Positions 1 to 12,000 of a stretch of 64,000 nt of DNA are shown here, piece after piece (position 1 is the stretch's first letter; every line of letters begins with the position of its first letter). The notes under the pieces are model-generated. The model saw only the letters and a program-made list of their open reading frames with translations, did no database searches and was not told the origin of the DNA. The stretch spans positions 585,320 through 649,319 of the forward strand of contig BDSI01000071.1 of the NCBI GenBank assembly GCA_003117195.1. The letters run 5' to 3'. The translations under genes and the position numbers were made by a program. The stretch comes from Eudorina sp. 2006-703-Eu-15 (taxonomy: Eukaryota; Chlorophyta; Chlorophyceae; Chlamydomonadales; Volvocaceae).

Positions 1-3000
1 CCTCCGCCAGTGAGTTGATGACCTTGTCGTACAGCGACAGCCGGGTGTCCAACGCGTCGCCTTCCTCCGAGTCCATAGCCTGAGGCGGTCCGGGGTGTGT
101 GTGGAGGGGGGGGAGGGGGTGCGGGGAAGGGGGGGATGGGTGGCGAGTTGGCAGCGGGTGGCGGGCGGCGGAGGGGGTAATATAAACTACCCAGAAACAC
201 TCAGCCCCGGGTTGAGTGGTGGCGGGTGGGCGGGTCGGGGGACATTGAGACCGGGGCAGGCCAGGTGGCCGGAGGGGTTGAGGCCGAGACAGGCCGGGGC
301 AATACGGTTGAAACATGCGGAGATGGCAGGATGGGGAGTGGGTTGGAGGGTGAGGGACCCCGACGGCCCGCCCGCCCTACACCCGAACCCTGCCAACCAC
401 CATACCATCAACCAACACAGGTGCGGAGGAGGAGGGCGCGTCGGGGCAAAATGCGGCGCAGCCCTGGGGCAACTAGAAAGACCCCGCCGACCGCAACCCG
501 CCCCGCCCCACCCCACCCCATCCCGACCGCGCCCCACCCTACCCCACCCCACCCCATTTTCGGATATTGCGGGCTCTCCATGTTTCCCTCAGGCATGTTT
601 CCCAACGTGCGCCGGGTTTCAAGGGGTAAGAGCATCAACATGTCCAGGGACTCCCCTTAACCTCCCTCCCCTCCCCTCCCCCTCCCTCCCCCCCCCACAC
701 CCACCTGCTCCACCTGGGTGCTGAACTCCGCCGCCTGGTGCAGCGCCAGTTTCACGCGCTCGTGCCGTACAGGGTGGTTGACGCCCATCCACGTCATGTA
801 CGATGTCGAGGCGGCCTGCGCCATTTGGGCCTCCTGCGCCAGGGCCGCCAGCTTGGACTGCGGCCCCCCGGGGTGGGAGGCGCGGAGGCAGAGGCGGAGG
901 GGTTAGAGGAAGTTGGTGGACGTATTGCGCAATTACGGGGAGTTGGAGGGGGGGGGTGCGCCAGGGGCGAAGGGGGGGTGCGCCAGGGGCGAAGGGGGGG
1001 TATAGGAAATTGGGGCGAAGGGGGGGTGGAGACGGACCGGGCAGGGGCGGCGAATGCATACTCCGGTGAAAAGCGACAGGAATGTGTTTAGAGAAGAGAC
1101 CCGCCCGACCCAAACCAAGGACTAAAAGGGGTGGGTGTGCGTGTGCTACTGAAAACACCACCCGCGTACCCGTGTACTTGCCTGGGGGCCCCATACCCGG
1201 GTGCATGCCCGCTTACGCGTATCCGTGTCCGTACACGGTACCACGCAGTGGGTCGGTCAACAACATCAGCCCAGAGGGGCCGCGGGTCATGGACTCGGAC
1301 CGGCACAACCGCTCGGACGCCCCCTCCCCCTCCCTCCCTCCCCTGTACACCAATTTCCGATACCCGCTCCTCCCTTCTAGACCTCCCCTCCACTGCCCTT
1401 CTCGCTCCTCCCCTCCACCTCCCTGGACCTCCCCCCATCACATCGGACCCCGGTCTCCCCCCTCCCCCCTCCCCCTGGGTAAGCCAGCTGGGTCCGCGCC
1501 GCCCCCCTACCCCCCGTCCCCCCCTCCCGCCCCACCTGCAGCAGGTCCAGCCCCGGCATGTCCCCCGTCCCCGACATGGCTAGCAGCTCCGAAGGGTCCG
1601 CGGAGACCGCCCCTCCCGCCCGCGAGATGCGGTAGTTGCAGTACCGGATGTTGGGCTCCATCTCCTCAACCTTGGGGGGCGGGGGGGGAGGGGGACAGAG
1701 AAGGGGGGAGAGGGGTCCACGGTTTTGCTCTCATGTGGTTCTGCTGTCTTTGTTGACAAACGAGGGGGGGCCCACGGGGAAGGGAGGGAGGGGGGATACA
1801 GGAGATTGGTAGACAATATGAAGCTGCGCTGCTGCCCGGGACGGACGGGGGGAAGGAGGAGGATGTAAGGTTTAGGGTTTCGCCTCGCTTCGAGCCATTT
1901 TGTGGGGGAGGGGTTCCGGCGCGCGCAGACAGCCGCCAGACCGCCTCCAGGGGACCCGCGGTCCCCTCAACACCACACCCCCTCTACCGCCCCCCCTCGC
2001 CACACCCCCTCCCCCCCCCACCTGCGCCAGGCACAGCGACTGCCCCTCCAGGTCAGGACACACTTTGGCGAGCTCCTGCCACAGCTTCCTGCGCAGCCCC
2101 CAGGGAGGAGGGGCAACCCAGGGAAGGGGGGGGTGAAGGGGTCGCGACTCGCGAGGTGGTGGATACCGAGTCCTCCCCGGGGGAAGGGGGGGTTGAGGGG
2201 GTGTGGTGTCGAGGGGACGGCGGGTCCCCTGGAGGCGGTCTGGCGGCTGCTGACGCGCGCTGGAGCCCCTCCCGCACAAAATGGCTCGAAGCGCAGCGCC
2301 GATTGCCACTGCACATCACCTGGGCCGTTCCCTCCCATATTCCCTCCCTCCCATATTCCCTCCCTCCCTTTGTCCCTCCCTCCCACCATCACTCCCTCCC
2401 GTCCCATCCTCCCCCCCCTTCCCTCGCACCCCAACCCCCCTCCCACACACCCTCCCTCCCTCCCTCCCCCAGTCTGAAATGTCTACCAACTTCTTCAATC
2501 CCCTCCCACCCCACCCCTCCCCGTTTAATTCTTTTTTCAATTTAACCCTCCCCCGCACCCCCCTCCCTCACTTTGCCCGGGTGAACTTGGCCAGCGCCAG
2601 CTCCCAGTCGCTCTCTCGCTCCAGCAGCAGGTTGCCGCTCATCCAGCTGCAGTACGCCTCCGCCTCCAGGGAGCCCCGCGTGTCGGAGCGGGCGGCGGCG
2701 AACCGGGCCAGCTCGGAGGACCACATCACCGCCTGAGGAGGAGGGGGGGGGAGTGTGGAGGAGGCAAGAGGAGGAAGGGGGGAGGACCCACCGTCAGCAA
2801 AAGTAGACCCGCAAGAGCGGGGCCCCGGAGAGGCCAGGGGGGCCCAGGGAGAGAGAGGTCGGGCGGGCGGGAGGAGAGTTGCGCATTGGCGTTGAGACAC
2901 TTGGTTGCAGGAGGGCGGGAGGGGGCGGGAGGGGGCGGTTGTGGCTGGTGTGTGACACCTAGCCGTGGAGCCCACCAACAGATGTTTCCCCGGACACCCC

Positions 3001-4058
3001 ATCCTCGCGCCTAACCGCGTAACCGGCTTCACCGTGTGTCAATCAAGACAGCGAAGCCGCGCCTTACTGCTCGCGTCCCGCCCCCACCCCCGTCATCGCC
3101 AGCAGCACCCCCGACTGCAGGGAGGGCCGGATGGGGTCCCAGGTCACCGCGGCGGATGGGTGCGGCGAGGAGAGCGGGGGAGAGGAAGGGGAAGAGCCCA
3201 ACTGTGGCCCTCGGGCCCAAACGGAGTACTGTGCGGCGAATCCTTCCCCTTCTTCCCATTCTGGACCCACCTGCCAGCCCCCTCTCCCCCCACCCGCGTC
3301 CTCCTCGGCTGCCCCGACCACTTTACCCGCCCCTACCCGGCCCCTGCCCCGTGCCGCACCTTGGAGAGGCGGCGGATGAGGTGGTGGCGTTTCTGCGGGT
3401 CCGCGCCCCCTCCCGGGCCCCCCAGCGCCTCCGCCTCCTTCTTCAGCTCCATGGCCTGAGCCCAGGACCGCTCCGCACTGAACAGCGGCACGTACAGGTG
3501 CCTGCCGGTGGGGAGGGGGGATGGGCAGCGGGGTGGGGGGTATAGGAAATTGGTAGACATATTCAAACTGCGCTGCAGCCAGAGCATGAGCCTTTTGGGA
3601 GCGGGGAGGCGGGGGAGGGGGGCATGGAAGGGCTCCGTGAGGTTGGTTGGCAGCGGTCAGGCGGGTTGCGCACCTGACGTCCAGGATGTGGTGCAGGTCG
3701 AGCTTGCGCTTTTGGTACTTGGTGCGCCCGTGCTGCATCTTTAGGACCTTGTATAGGGACTGCAGCCGGGAGGCGCAGTGCTTCCTGTTGCGTGACGGAC
3801 GACCCGGCAACGAGCGGAATTGTCATGGAGCCTTCCTCAATTCCTCAACTCCCAAGAAGATAGAAGCATGCAAATGTTTCCTGCCAGAGATCACCTGTAT
3901 CTCATGTAATCGCCATGGCGTAACCCATTCTGAGCTTGCGCCGTCTTAATGACCGAAAGGAGCGGCAGAGGCAGCGGGATGAGCTGCGCGGCAGTGGCTG
4001 CTTCCTCAGCTTGCGTAGTCAAATCGACCTCCATGACTTCTGGCTGATCGTCAGCCAT
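1..4058 (-). CDS. SRP68: SRP68, signal recognition particle 68 kDa subunit (3' end beyond window)
   Basis: Binds SRP RNA and pairs with SRP72 in the cytosolic particle that targets ribosomes to the ER (family knowledge). Eight exons join in phase: 3895-4058, 3674-3784, 3360-3501, 2572-2732, 2022-2088, 1536-1670, 705-857 and 1-79, giving about 337 codons. The N-terminus carries the family signature [12 protein letters not shown] (residues 43-54 plus the next codon). Further matches are [31 protein letters not shown] and [11 protein letters not shown], aligning with vertebrate SRP68 in the same order; [14 protein letters not shown] in the last visible exon matches the middle of the protein. Every intron is GT-AG. 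The ATG at 4058 is chosen because it opens the exon holding the conserved N-terminal motif. The SRP72-binding C-terminus lies outside the window. Confidence 0.93.
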
Positions 4059-4852
4059 TCTCGCGGATTCAGGTGCACCCGATCACTTGATAAATGCTCT
4101 TACACGCCTTTGATCCGATTGCATAAGTACCCTTTGCTATCTCTAAATCGTCAACGTTTGGAAACGCTGAGTATATTGCAATACCACGTCTGAGCTGAAG
4201 GTGGGTGTCAAAGACCGTATCTCTGTCTTGGGCCGAACGACTTGGACTTAAAGTAACCCCAACAACAAGTCAGACAGAAGTATGACCTTTAGGATACTAC
4301 CAGTGGACTTGACCCGAGGGTCGAGAACGCGCCGTAGGCCGTACGCCATGATGGTGCCTGTGGTGCCAACGGCAAGTTCAACTGCCAGCCCTATCCATTC
4401 CCGTATGTCCACCTCTAGGGCTCCCACCTTCACATGTCCGGTCAAGTCCCGGCTCGGTCGGTCGGCCTGCCGATTGCCGGTTCGTGCGCAGCGGACGCTG
4501 TGTCGTCGGTACGTGTGTGCGTATCTACCTGACGAGAGGCCTGAAGTTCAGGAAGCCAGGACACAACGCACATGCACTGCCCCCGAGTGTGGGCGACTAA
4601 AGGCGGACCAGGACAGGACAAAGCACCGCATGCATACATACGCTGCGCACACCTCATCGGTAGTTGCAAGCCTCGCGCGCACTCACAGCGCTGACATGTA
4701 CCGTTCATTCATTCATTCATGTACCGGTACCCGTGCCTGCCTGCCTTCACGCAAGAACTCTTACTAAGCAGTATTACCTCCATCGTCCGAATCGACGGAT
4801 AACGTGACAGACGCAACGGCGGCCTGATACCTGACGCGGCTGATTATGCCCT
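4059..4852. other. SRP68 upstream region, no gene seen
   Basis: Less GC-rich than the gene. It should hold the SRP68 promoter and 5' UTR (minus strand). It has short open frames on both strands but none with family resemblance or splice support. A small ATTC run lies near 4706-4720. Confidence 0.5.
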
Positions 4853-5093
4853 ATTATGCCAACCCGCCGGCGTACTCGACTAGCCAGCTCGGCACACCGC
4901 ACCGCACCGCACCGCACCCGGCATCCTTCGCGACACATGGGAGGGCAGCACGAAAGGAGAACGTCCTGGTCATGCGGGCAGCTGTTGATCCCCCCCAAGG
5001 GTGCTTGTGAGCCTCCCACAACGCTGCTTGGCAAGCTAGAGGCAAGGCGATCGAGCCTAGGCAGCCCCCCCCTTTCGTGGCGCGCTTGCGACT
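4853..5093. repeat. Dispersed repeat, copy 1
   Basis: Nearly identical over about 240 bp to 19698-19935 in the same orientation. Identity starts at ATTATGCCAACCCGCC in both copies and ends around GTGGCGCGCTTGCG. Flanks before the start are unrelated, so the left boundary is sharp. Each copy leads into GCGACGGCTGTTTGT-type minisatellite. No coding domain was recognised. It may be part of a larger non-autonomous element. Confidence 0.85.
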
Positions 5094-5145
5094 TCGTGGT
5101 GATGCCGGTGGGTGGGTGTTGCGGGAGAAGAAACACGGGTGTAGA

Positions 5146-5640
5146 TAATGTTGCGGCAACGGCTGTTTATGGCGACGGCTGTACGTGGCGATGGCGGTTG
5201 GTAACGACGGCAGTTTGTGGCGAGGGCTGTTTGTGGTGACGGTTGTTGTGGCGACGGCGGTTTGTGGCGACGGCGGTTGGTAGCGATGGCTGTTTTGGCA
5301 ATGGTTGTTTGTGGCGACGGCTGTTTGTGGCGACGGCGGTGGTAGCGACGGCAGTTTGTGGCGATCGCTGTTTGTGGCGATGGCTGTTTGCAGCGACGGC
5401 TGTTTGTGGCGACGGCGGTTGGTAGCGACGGCAGTTTGTGGCGATGGCTGTTTGTGACGACGGCTGTTTGTGGCGACGGCTGTTTGTGGCAATGGTTGTT
5501 TGTGACGACGGCTGTTTGTGGCGACGGCGGTGGTAGCGACGGCAGTTTGTGGCGACGGCTGTTTGCGGCGACGGCTATTTGTGGCGATGGCTCTTTGTGG
5601 CGACGGCTGTTTGTGGCGATGGCTGCTTGTGGTGATGGCC
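5146..5640. repeat. 16-bp minisatellite, about 30 copies
   Basis: Tandem units close to GCGACGGCTGTTTGTG, with variants GCGATGGCTGTTTGTG, GCGACGGCGGTTGGTA and GCGACGGCAGTTTGTG. Because 16 is not a multiple of 3, all frames stay open over long stretches; the resulting open frames are artefacts. Confidence 0.9.
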
Positions 5641-5644
5641 GCTT

Positions 5645-6071
5645 TGGGGCCCGACCGAGGCGGTGGGCAGGCGCCTACAGGCACCTGCCCGACTTGGTAG
5701 TTTTAAATGCGGGTGATGCTGACATCGAAGGGCCCATTCAGGACTGGCCTTCGAATGCCGGCCTCTGACGACCAGCACCCAACAAAGTAAAGGCACCGAA
5801 GTAAGGCGGCGTGAAGGATTGAAGGTAAGCGAGCCTCGTCGACCTCGGCAGGAGCTGCTGATGGAAACGGGCTGCGCCCATCCAGCGCAGGCAGTGCAGG
5901 GCAGAGCCAACTGCCGTTGCCTGTACGTGATGAAAACTGTCAACGGCAGCGTCCAGTGTCTTGCAGCGCCCCTCCACCATCAACACCGGGCCTGCGAGGG
6001 TCACAAAGGGCCCGAGAAACAGCACAGCCAAGTAATGTCGTACAAGGACTGCATTGCTCTGAACGCAGTGG
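5645..6071. other. Unique spacer before the satellite array
   Basis: Non-repetitive sequence between the minisatellite and the first satellite monomer. No gene recognised. Confidence 0.5.
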
Positions 6072-9000
6072 CAGACGTACAGACCCACCGACCCACGGGT
6101 CACGGCGCTCAACCCCGCCGCGCACGCAGTTCAACCAGCCAATCAAATCGCACGGTATGTTCCCACCTGCTGGCTTGACGTGTTGGGAAGCCGCCGCGCC
6201 GCCGTCCTCATCAGCAGAGCCGTACTTGGTCGTTAGCGACCTTGCCTGCCGTACTGCAACCAACTACTCGACAGGACATTCACACAAAGCACCCATCCCT
6301 TTGTCCCAGAAGGCGGTCGCATGCGGCTGTTGCAGATGACCTATCGAAGTCCCGGACCCTGCCCGCCCCGCTCCGAACGCTACAACCTTTTCCTCTGTTC
6401 GTTGTTATCCGCCGCCGCTCCAGGCCCCGAGTATCTTGACTGGTACTTGACGCCCACGCAGCGCGCGGTTCGGATCCAGCAGAATGAGCCGTGGGTTAGG
6501 ATCACGGCGCGTCCTCATCAACGGACGAATGCGTGGACCGGCACCTGCAGCAGCGGCGCTGCGAGTTTAGGAAACCTTGGGTACGGGTACGGCAAGGAAG
6601 GGGTCACATCGAAGCGCGGCATTCATCACCCAAAGATCAGTTCTGCTTCTGCGCAATAATAAACGACGGTCGACTCGGCCAAGGATGAGCATACCGCACA
6701 CAGCCATTGCGAAATGCCGTGTCCAGGCCGACGTGCCATACAGACGTACAGACCCACCGACCCACGGGTCACGGCGCTCAACCCCGCCGCGCACGCAGTT
6801 CAACCAGCCAATCAAATCGCACGGTATGTTCCCACCTGCTGGCTTGACGTGTTGGGAAGCCGCCGCGCCGCCGTCCTCATCAGCAGAGCCGTACTTGGTC
6901 GTTAGCGACCTTGCCTGCCGTACTGCAACCAACTACTCGACAGGACATTCACACAAAGCACCCATCCCTTTGTCCCAGAAGGCGGTCGCATGCGGCTGTT
7001 GCAGATGACCTATCGAAGTCCCGGACCCTGCCCGCCCCGCTCCGAACGCTACAACCTTTTCCTCTGTTCGTTGTTATCCGCCGCCGCTCCAGGCCCGAGT
7101 ATCTTGACTGGTACTTGACGCCCACGCAGCGCGCGGTTCGGATCCAGCAGAATGAGCCGTGGGTTAGGATCACGGCGCGTCCTCATCAACGGACGAATGC
7201 GTGGACCGGCACCTGCAGCAGCGGCGCTGCGAGTTTAGGAAACCTTGGGTACGGGTACGGCAAGGAAGGGGTCACATCAAAGCGCGGCATTCATCACCCA
7301 AAGATCAGTTCTGCTTCTGCGCAATAATAAACGACGGTCGACTCGGCCAAGGATGAGCATACCGCACACAGCCATTGCGAAATGCCGTGTCCAGGCCGAC
7401 GTGCCATACAGACGTACAGGCCCACCGACCCACGGGTCACGGCGCTCAACCCCGCCGCGCACGCAGTTCAACCAGCCAATCAAATCGCACGGTATGTTCC
7501 CACCTGCTGGCTTGACGTGTTGGGAAGCCGCCGCGCCGCCGTCCTCATCAGCAGAGCCGTACTTGGTCGTTAGCGACCTTGCCTGCCGTACTGCAACCAA
7601 TTACTCGACAGGACATTCACACAAAGCACCCATCCCTTTGTCCCAGAAGGCGGTCGCATGCGGCTGTTGCAGATGACCTATCGAAGTCCCGGACCCTGCC
7701 CGCCCCGCTCCGAACGCTACAACCTTTTCCTCTGTTCGTTGTTATCCGCCGCCGCTCCAGGCCCCGAGTGTCTTGACTGGTACTTGACGCCCACGCAGCG
7801 CGCCGTGGGTTAGGATCACGGCGCGTCCTCATCAACGGACGAATGCGTGGACCGGCACCTGCAGCAGCGGCGCTGCGAGTTTAGGAAACCTTGGGTACGG
7901 GTACGGCAAGGAAGGGGTCACATCAATGCGCGGCATTCATTACTCAAAGATCAGTTCTACTGCTGCGCAATAATGAACGACGGTCGACTCGGCCAAGGAT
8001 GAGCATACCGCACACAGCCATTGCGAAATGCCGTGTCCAGGCCGACGTGCCATACAGACGTACAGACCCACCGACCCACGGGTCACGGCGCTCAACCCCG
8101 CCGCGCACGCAGTTCAACCAGCCAATCAAATCGCACGGTATGTTCCCACCTGCTGGCTTGACGTGTTGGGAAGCCGCCGCGCCGCCGTCCTCATCAGCAG
8201 AGCCGTACTTGGTCGTTAGCGACCTTGCCTGCCGTACTGCAACCAATTACTCGACAGGACATTCACACAAAGCACCCATCCCTTTGTCCCAGAAGGCGGT
8301 CGCATGCGGCTGTTGCAGATGACCTATCGAAGTCCCGGACCCTGCCCGCCCCGCTCCGAACGCTACAACCTTTTCCTCTGTTCGTTGTTATCCGCCGCCG
8401 CTCCAGGCCCCGAGTGTCTTGACTGGTACTTGACGCCCACGCAGCGCGCCGTGGGTTAGGATCACGGCGCGTCCTCATCAACGGACGAATGCGTGGACCG
8501 GCACCTGCAGCAGCGGCGCTGCGAGTTTAGGAAACCTTGGGTACGGGTACGGCAAGGAAGGGGTCACATCAATGCGCGGCATTCATTACTCAAAGATCAG
8601 TTCTACTGCTGCGCAATAATGAACGACGGTCGACTCGGCCAAGGATGAGCATACCGCACACAGCCATTGCGAAATGCCGTGTCCAGGCCGACGTGCCATA
8701 CAGACGTACAGACCCACCGACCCACGGGTCACGGCGCTCAACCCCGCCGCGCACGCAGTTCAACCAGCCAATCAAATCGCACGGTATGTGCCCACCTGCT
8801 GGCTTGACGTGTTGGGAAGCCGCCGCGCCGCCGTCCTCATCAGCAGAGCCGTACTTGGTCGTTAGCGACCTTGCCTGCCGTACTGCAACCAATTACTCGA
8901 CAGGACATTCACACAAAGCACCCATCCCTTTGTCCCAGAAGGCGGTCGCATGCGGCTGTTGCAGATGACCTATCGAAGTCCCGGACCCTGCCCGCCCCGC

Positions 9001-12000
9001 TCCGAACGCTACAACCTTTTCCTCTGTTCGTTGTTATCCGCCGCCGCTCCAGGCCCCGAGTGTCTTGACTGGTACTTGACGCCCACGCAGCGCGCCGTGG
9101 GTTAGGATCACGGCGCGTCCTCATCAACGGACGAATGCGTGGACCGGCACCTGCAGCAGCGGCGCTGCGAGTTTAGGAAACCTTGGGTACGGGTACGGCA
9201 AGGAAGGGGTCACATCGAAGCGCGGCATTCATCACCCAAAGATCAGTTCTGCTTCTGCGCAATAATAAACGACGGTCGACTCGGCCAAGGATGAGCATAC
9301 CGCACACAGCCATTGCGAAATGCCGTGTCCAGGCCGACGTGCCATACAGACGTACAGACCCACCGACCCACGGGTCACGGCGCTCAACCCCGCCGCGCAC
9401 GCAGTTCAACCAGCCAATCAAATCGCACGGTATGTTCCCACCTGCTGGCTTGACGTGTTGGGAAGCCGCCGCGCCGCCGTCCTCATCAGCAGAGCCGTAC
9501 TTGGTCGTTAGCGACCTTGCCTGCCGTACTGCAACCAATTACTCGACAGGACATTCACACAAAGCACCCCTCCCTTTGTCCCAGAAGGCGGTCGCATGCG
9601 GCTGTTGCAGATGACCTATCGAAGTCCCGGACCCTGCCCGCCCCGCTCCGAACGCTACAACCTTTTCCTCTGTTCGTTGTTATCCGCCGCCGCTCCAGGC
9701 CCCGAGTATCTTGACTGGTACTTGACGCCCACGCAGCGCGCGGTTCGGATCCAGCAGAATGAGCCGTGGGTTAGGATCACGGCGCGTCCTCATCAACGGA
9801 CGAATGCGTGGACCGGCACCTGCAGCAGCGGCGCTGCGAGTTTAGGAAACCTTGGGTACGGGTACGGCAAGGAAGGGGTCACATCAAAGCGCGGCATTCA
9901 TCACCCAAAGATCAGTTCTGCTTCTGCGCAATAATAAACGACGGTCGACTCGGCCAAGGATGAGCATACCGCACACAGCCATTGCGAAATGCCGTGTCCA
10001 GGCCGACGTGCCATACAGACGTACAGACCCACCGACCCACGGGTCACGGCGCTCAACCCCGCCGCGCACGCAGTTCAACCAGCCAATGAAATCGCACGGT
10101 ATGTTCCCACCTGCTGGCTTGACGTGTTGGGAAGCCGCCGCGCCGCCGTCCTCATCAGCAGAGCCGTACTTGGTCGTTAGCGACCTTGCCTGCCGTACTG
10201 CAACCAATTACTCGACAGGACATTCACACAAAGCACCCATCCCTTTGTCCCAGAAGGCGGTCGCATGCGGCTGTTGCAGATGACCTATGGAAGTCCCGGA
10301 CCCTGCCCGCCCCGCTCCGAACGCTACAACCTTTTCCTCTGTTCGTTGTTATCCGCCGCCGCTCCAGGCCCCGAGTGTCTTGACTGGTACTTGACGCCCA
10401 CGCAGCGCGCCGTGGGTTAGGATCACGGCGCGTCCTCATCAACGGACGAATGCGTGGACCGGCACCTGCAGCAGCGGCGCTGCGAGTTTAGGAAACCTTG
10501 GGTACGGGTACGGCAAGGAAGGGGTCACATCGAAGCGCGGCATTCATCACCCAAAGATCAGTTCTGCTTCTGCGCAATAATAAACGACGGTCGACTCGGC
10601 CAAGGATGAGCATACCGCACACAGCCATTGCGAAATGCCGTGTCCAGGCCGACGTGCCATACAGACGTACAGGCCCACCGACCCACGGGTCACGGCGCTC
10701 AACCCCGCCGCGCACGCAGTTCAACCAGCCAATCAAATCGCACGGTATGTTCCCACCTGCTGGCTTGACGTGTTGGGAAGCCGCCGCGCCGCCGTCCTCA
10801 TCAGCAGAGCCGTACTTGGTCGTTAGCGACCTTGCCTGCCGTACTGCAACCAATTACTCGACAGGACATTCACACAAAGCACCCATCCCTTTGTCCCAGA
10901 AGGCGGTCGCATGCGGCTGTTGCAGATGACCTATCGAAGTCCCGGACCCTGCCCGCCCCGCTCCGAACGCTACAACCTTTTCCTCTGTTCGTTGTTATCC
11001 GCCGCCGCTCCAGGCCCCGAGTGTCTTGACTGGTACTTGACGCCCACGCAGCGCGCCGTGGGTTAGGATCACGGCGCGTCCTCATCAACGGACGAATGCG
11101 TGGACCGGCACCTGCAGCAGCGGCGCTGCGAGTTTAGGAAACCTTGGGTACGGGTACGGCAAGGAAGGGGTCACATCAATGCGCGGCATTCATTACTCAA
11201 AGATCAGTTCTACTGCTGCGCAATAATGAACGACGGTCGACTCGGCCAAGGATGAGCATACCGCACACAGCCATTGCGAAATGCCGTGTCCAGGCCGACG
11301 TGCCATACAGACGTACAGACCCACCGACCCACGGGTCACGGCGCTCAACCCCGCCGCGCACGCAGTTCAACCAGCCAATCAAATCGCACGGTATGTGCCC
11401 ACCTGCTGGCTTGACGTGTTGGGAAGCCGCCGCGCCGCCGTCCTCATCAGCAGAGCCGTACTTGGTCGTTAGCGACCTTGCCTGCCGTACTGCAACCAAT
11501 TACTCGACAGGACATTCACACAAAGCACCCCTCCCTTTGTCCCAGAAGGCGGTCGCATGCGGCTGTTGCAGATGACCTATCGAAGTCCCGGACCCTGCCC
11601 GCCCCGCTCCGAACGCTACAACCTTTTCCTCTGTTCGTTGTTATCCGCCGCCGCTCCAGGCCCCGAGTGTCTTGACTGGTACTTGACGCCCACGCAGCGC
11701 GCCGTGGGTTAGGATCACGGCGCGTCCTCATCAACGGACGAATGCGTGGACCGGCACCTGCAGCAGCGGCGCTGCGAGTTTAGGAAACCTTGGGTACGGG
11801 TACGGCAAGGAAGGGGTCACATCGAAGCGCGGCATTCATCACCCAAAGATCAGTTCTGCTTCTGCGCAATAATAAACGACGGTCGACTCGGCCAAGGATG
11901 AGCATACCGCACACAGCCATTGCGAAATGCCGTGTCCAGGCCGACGTGCCATACAGACGTACAGACCCACCGACCCACGGGTCACGGCGCTCAACCCCGC

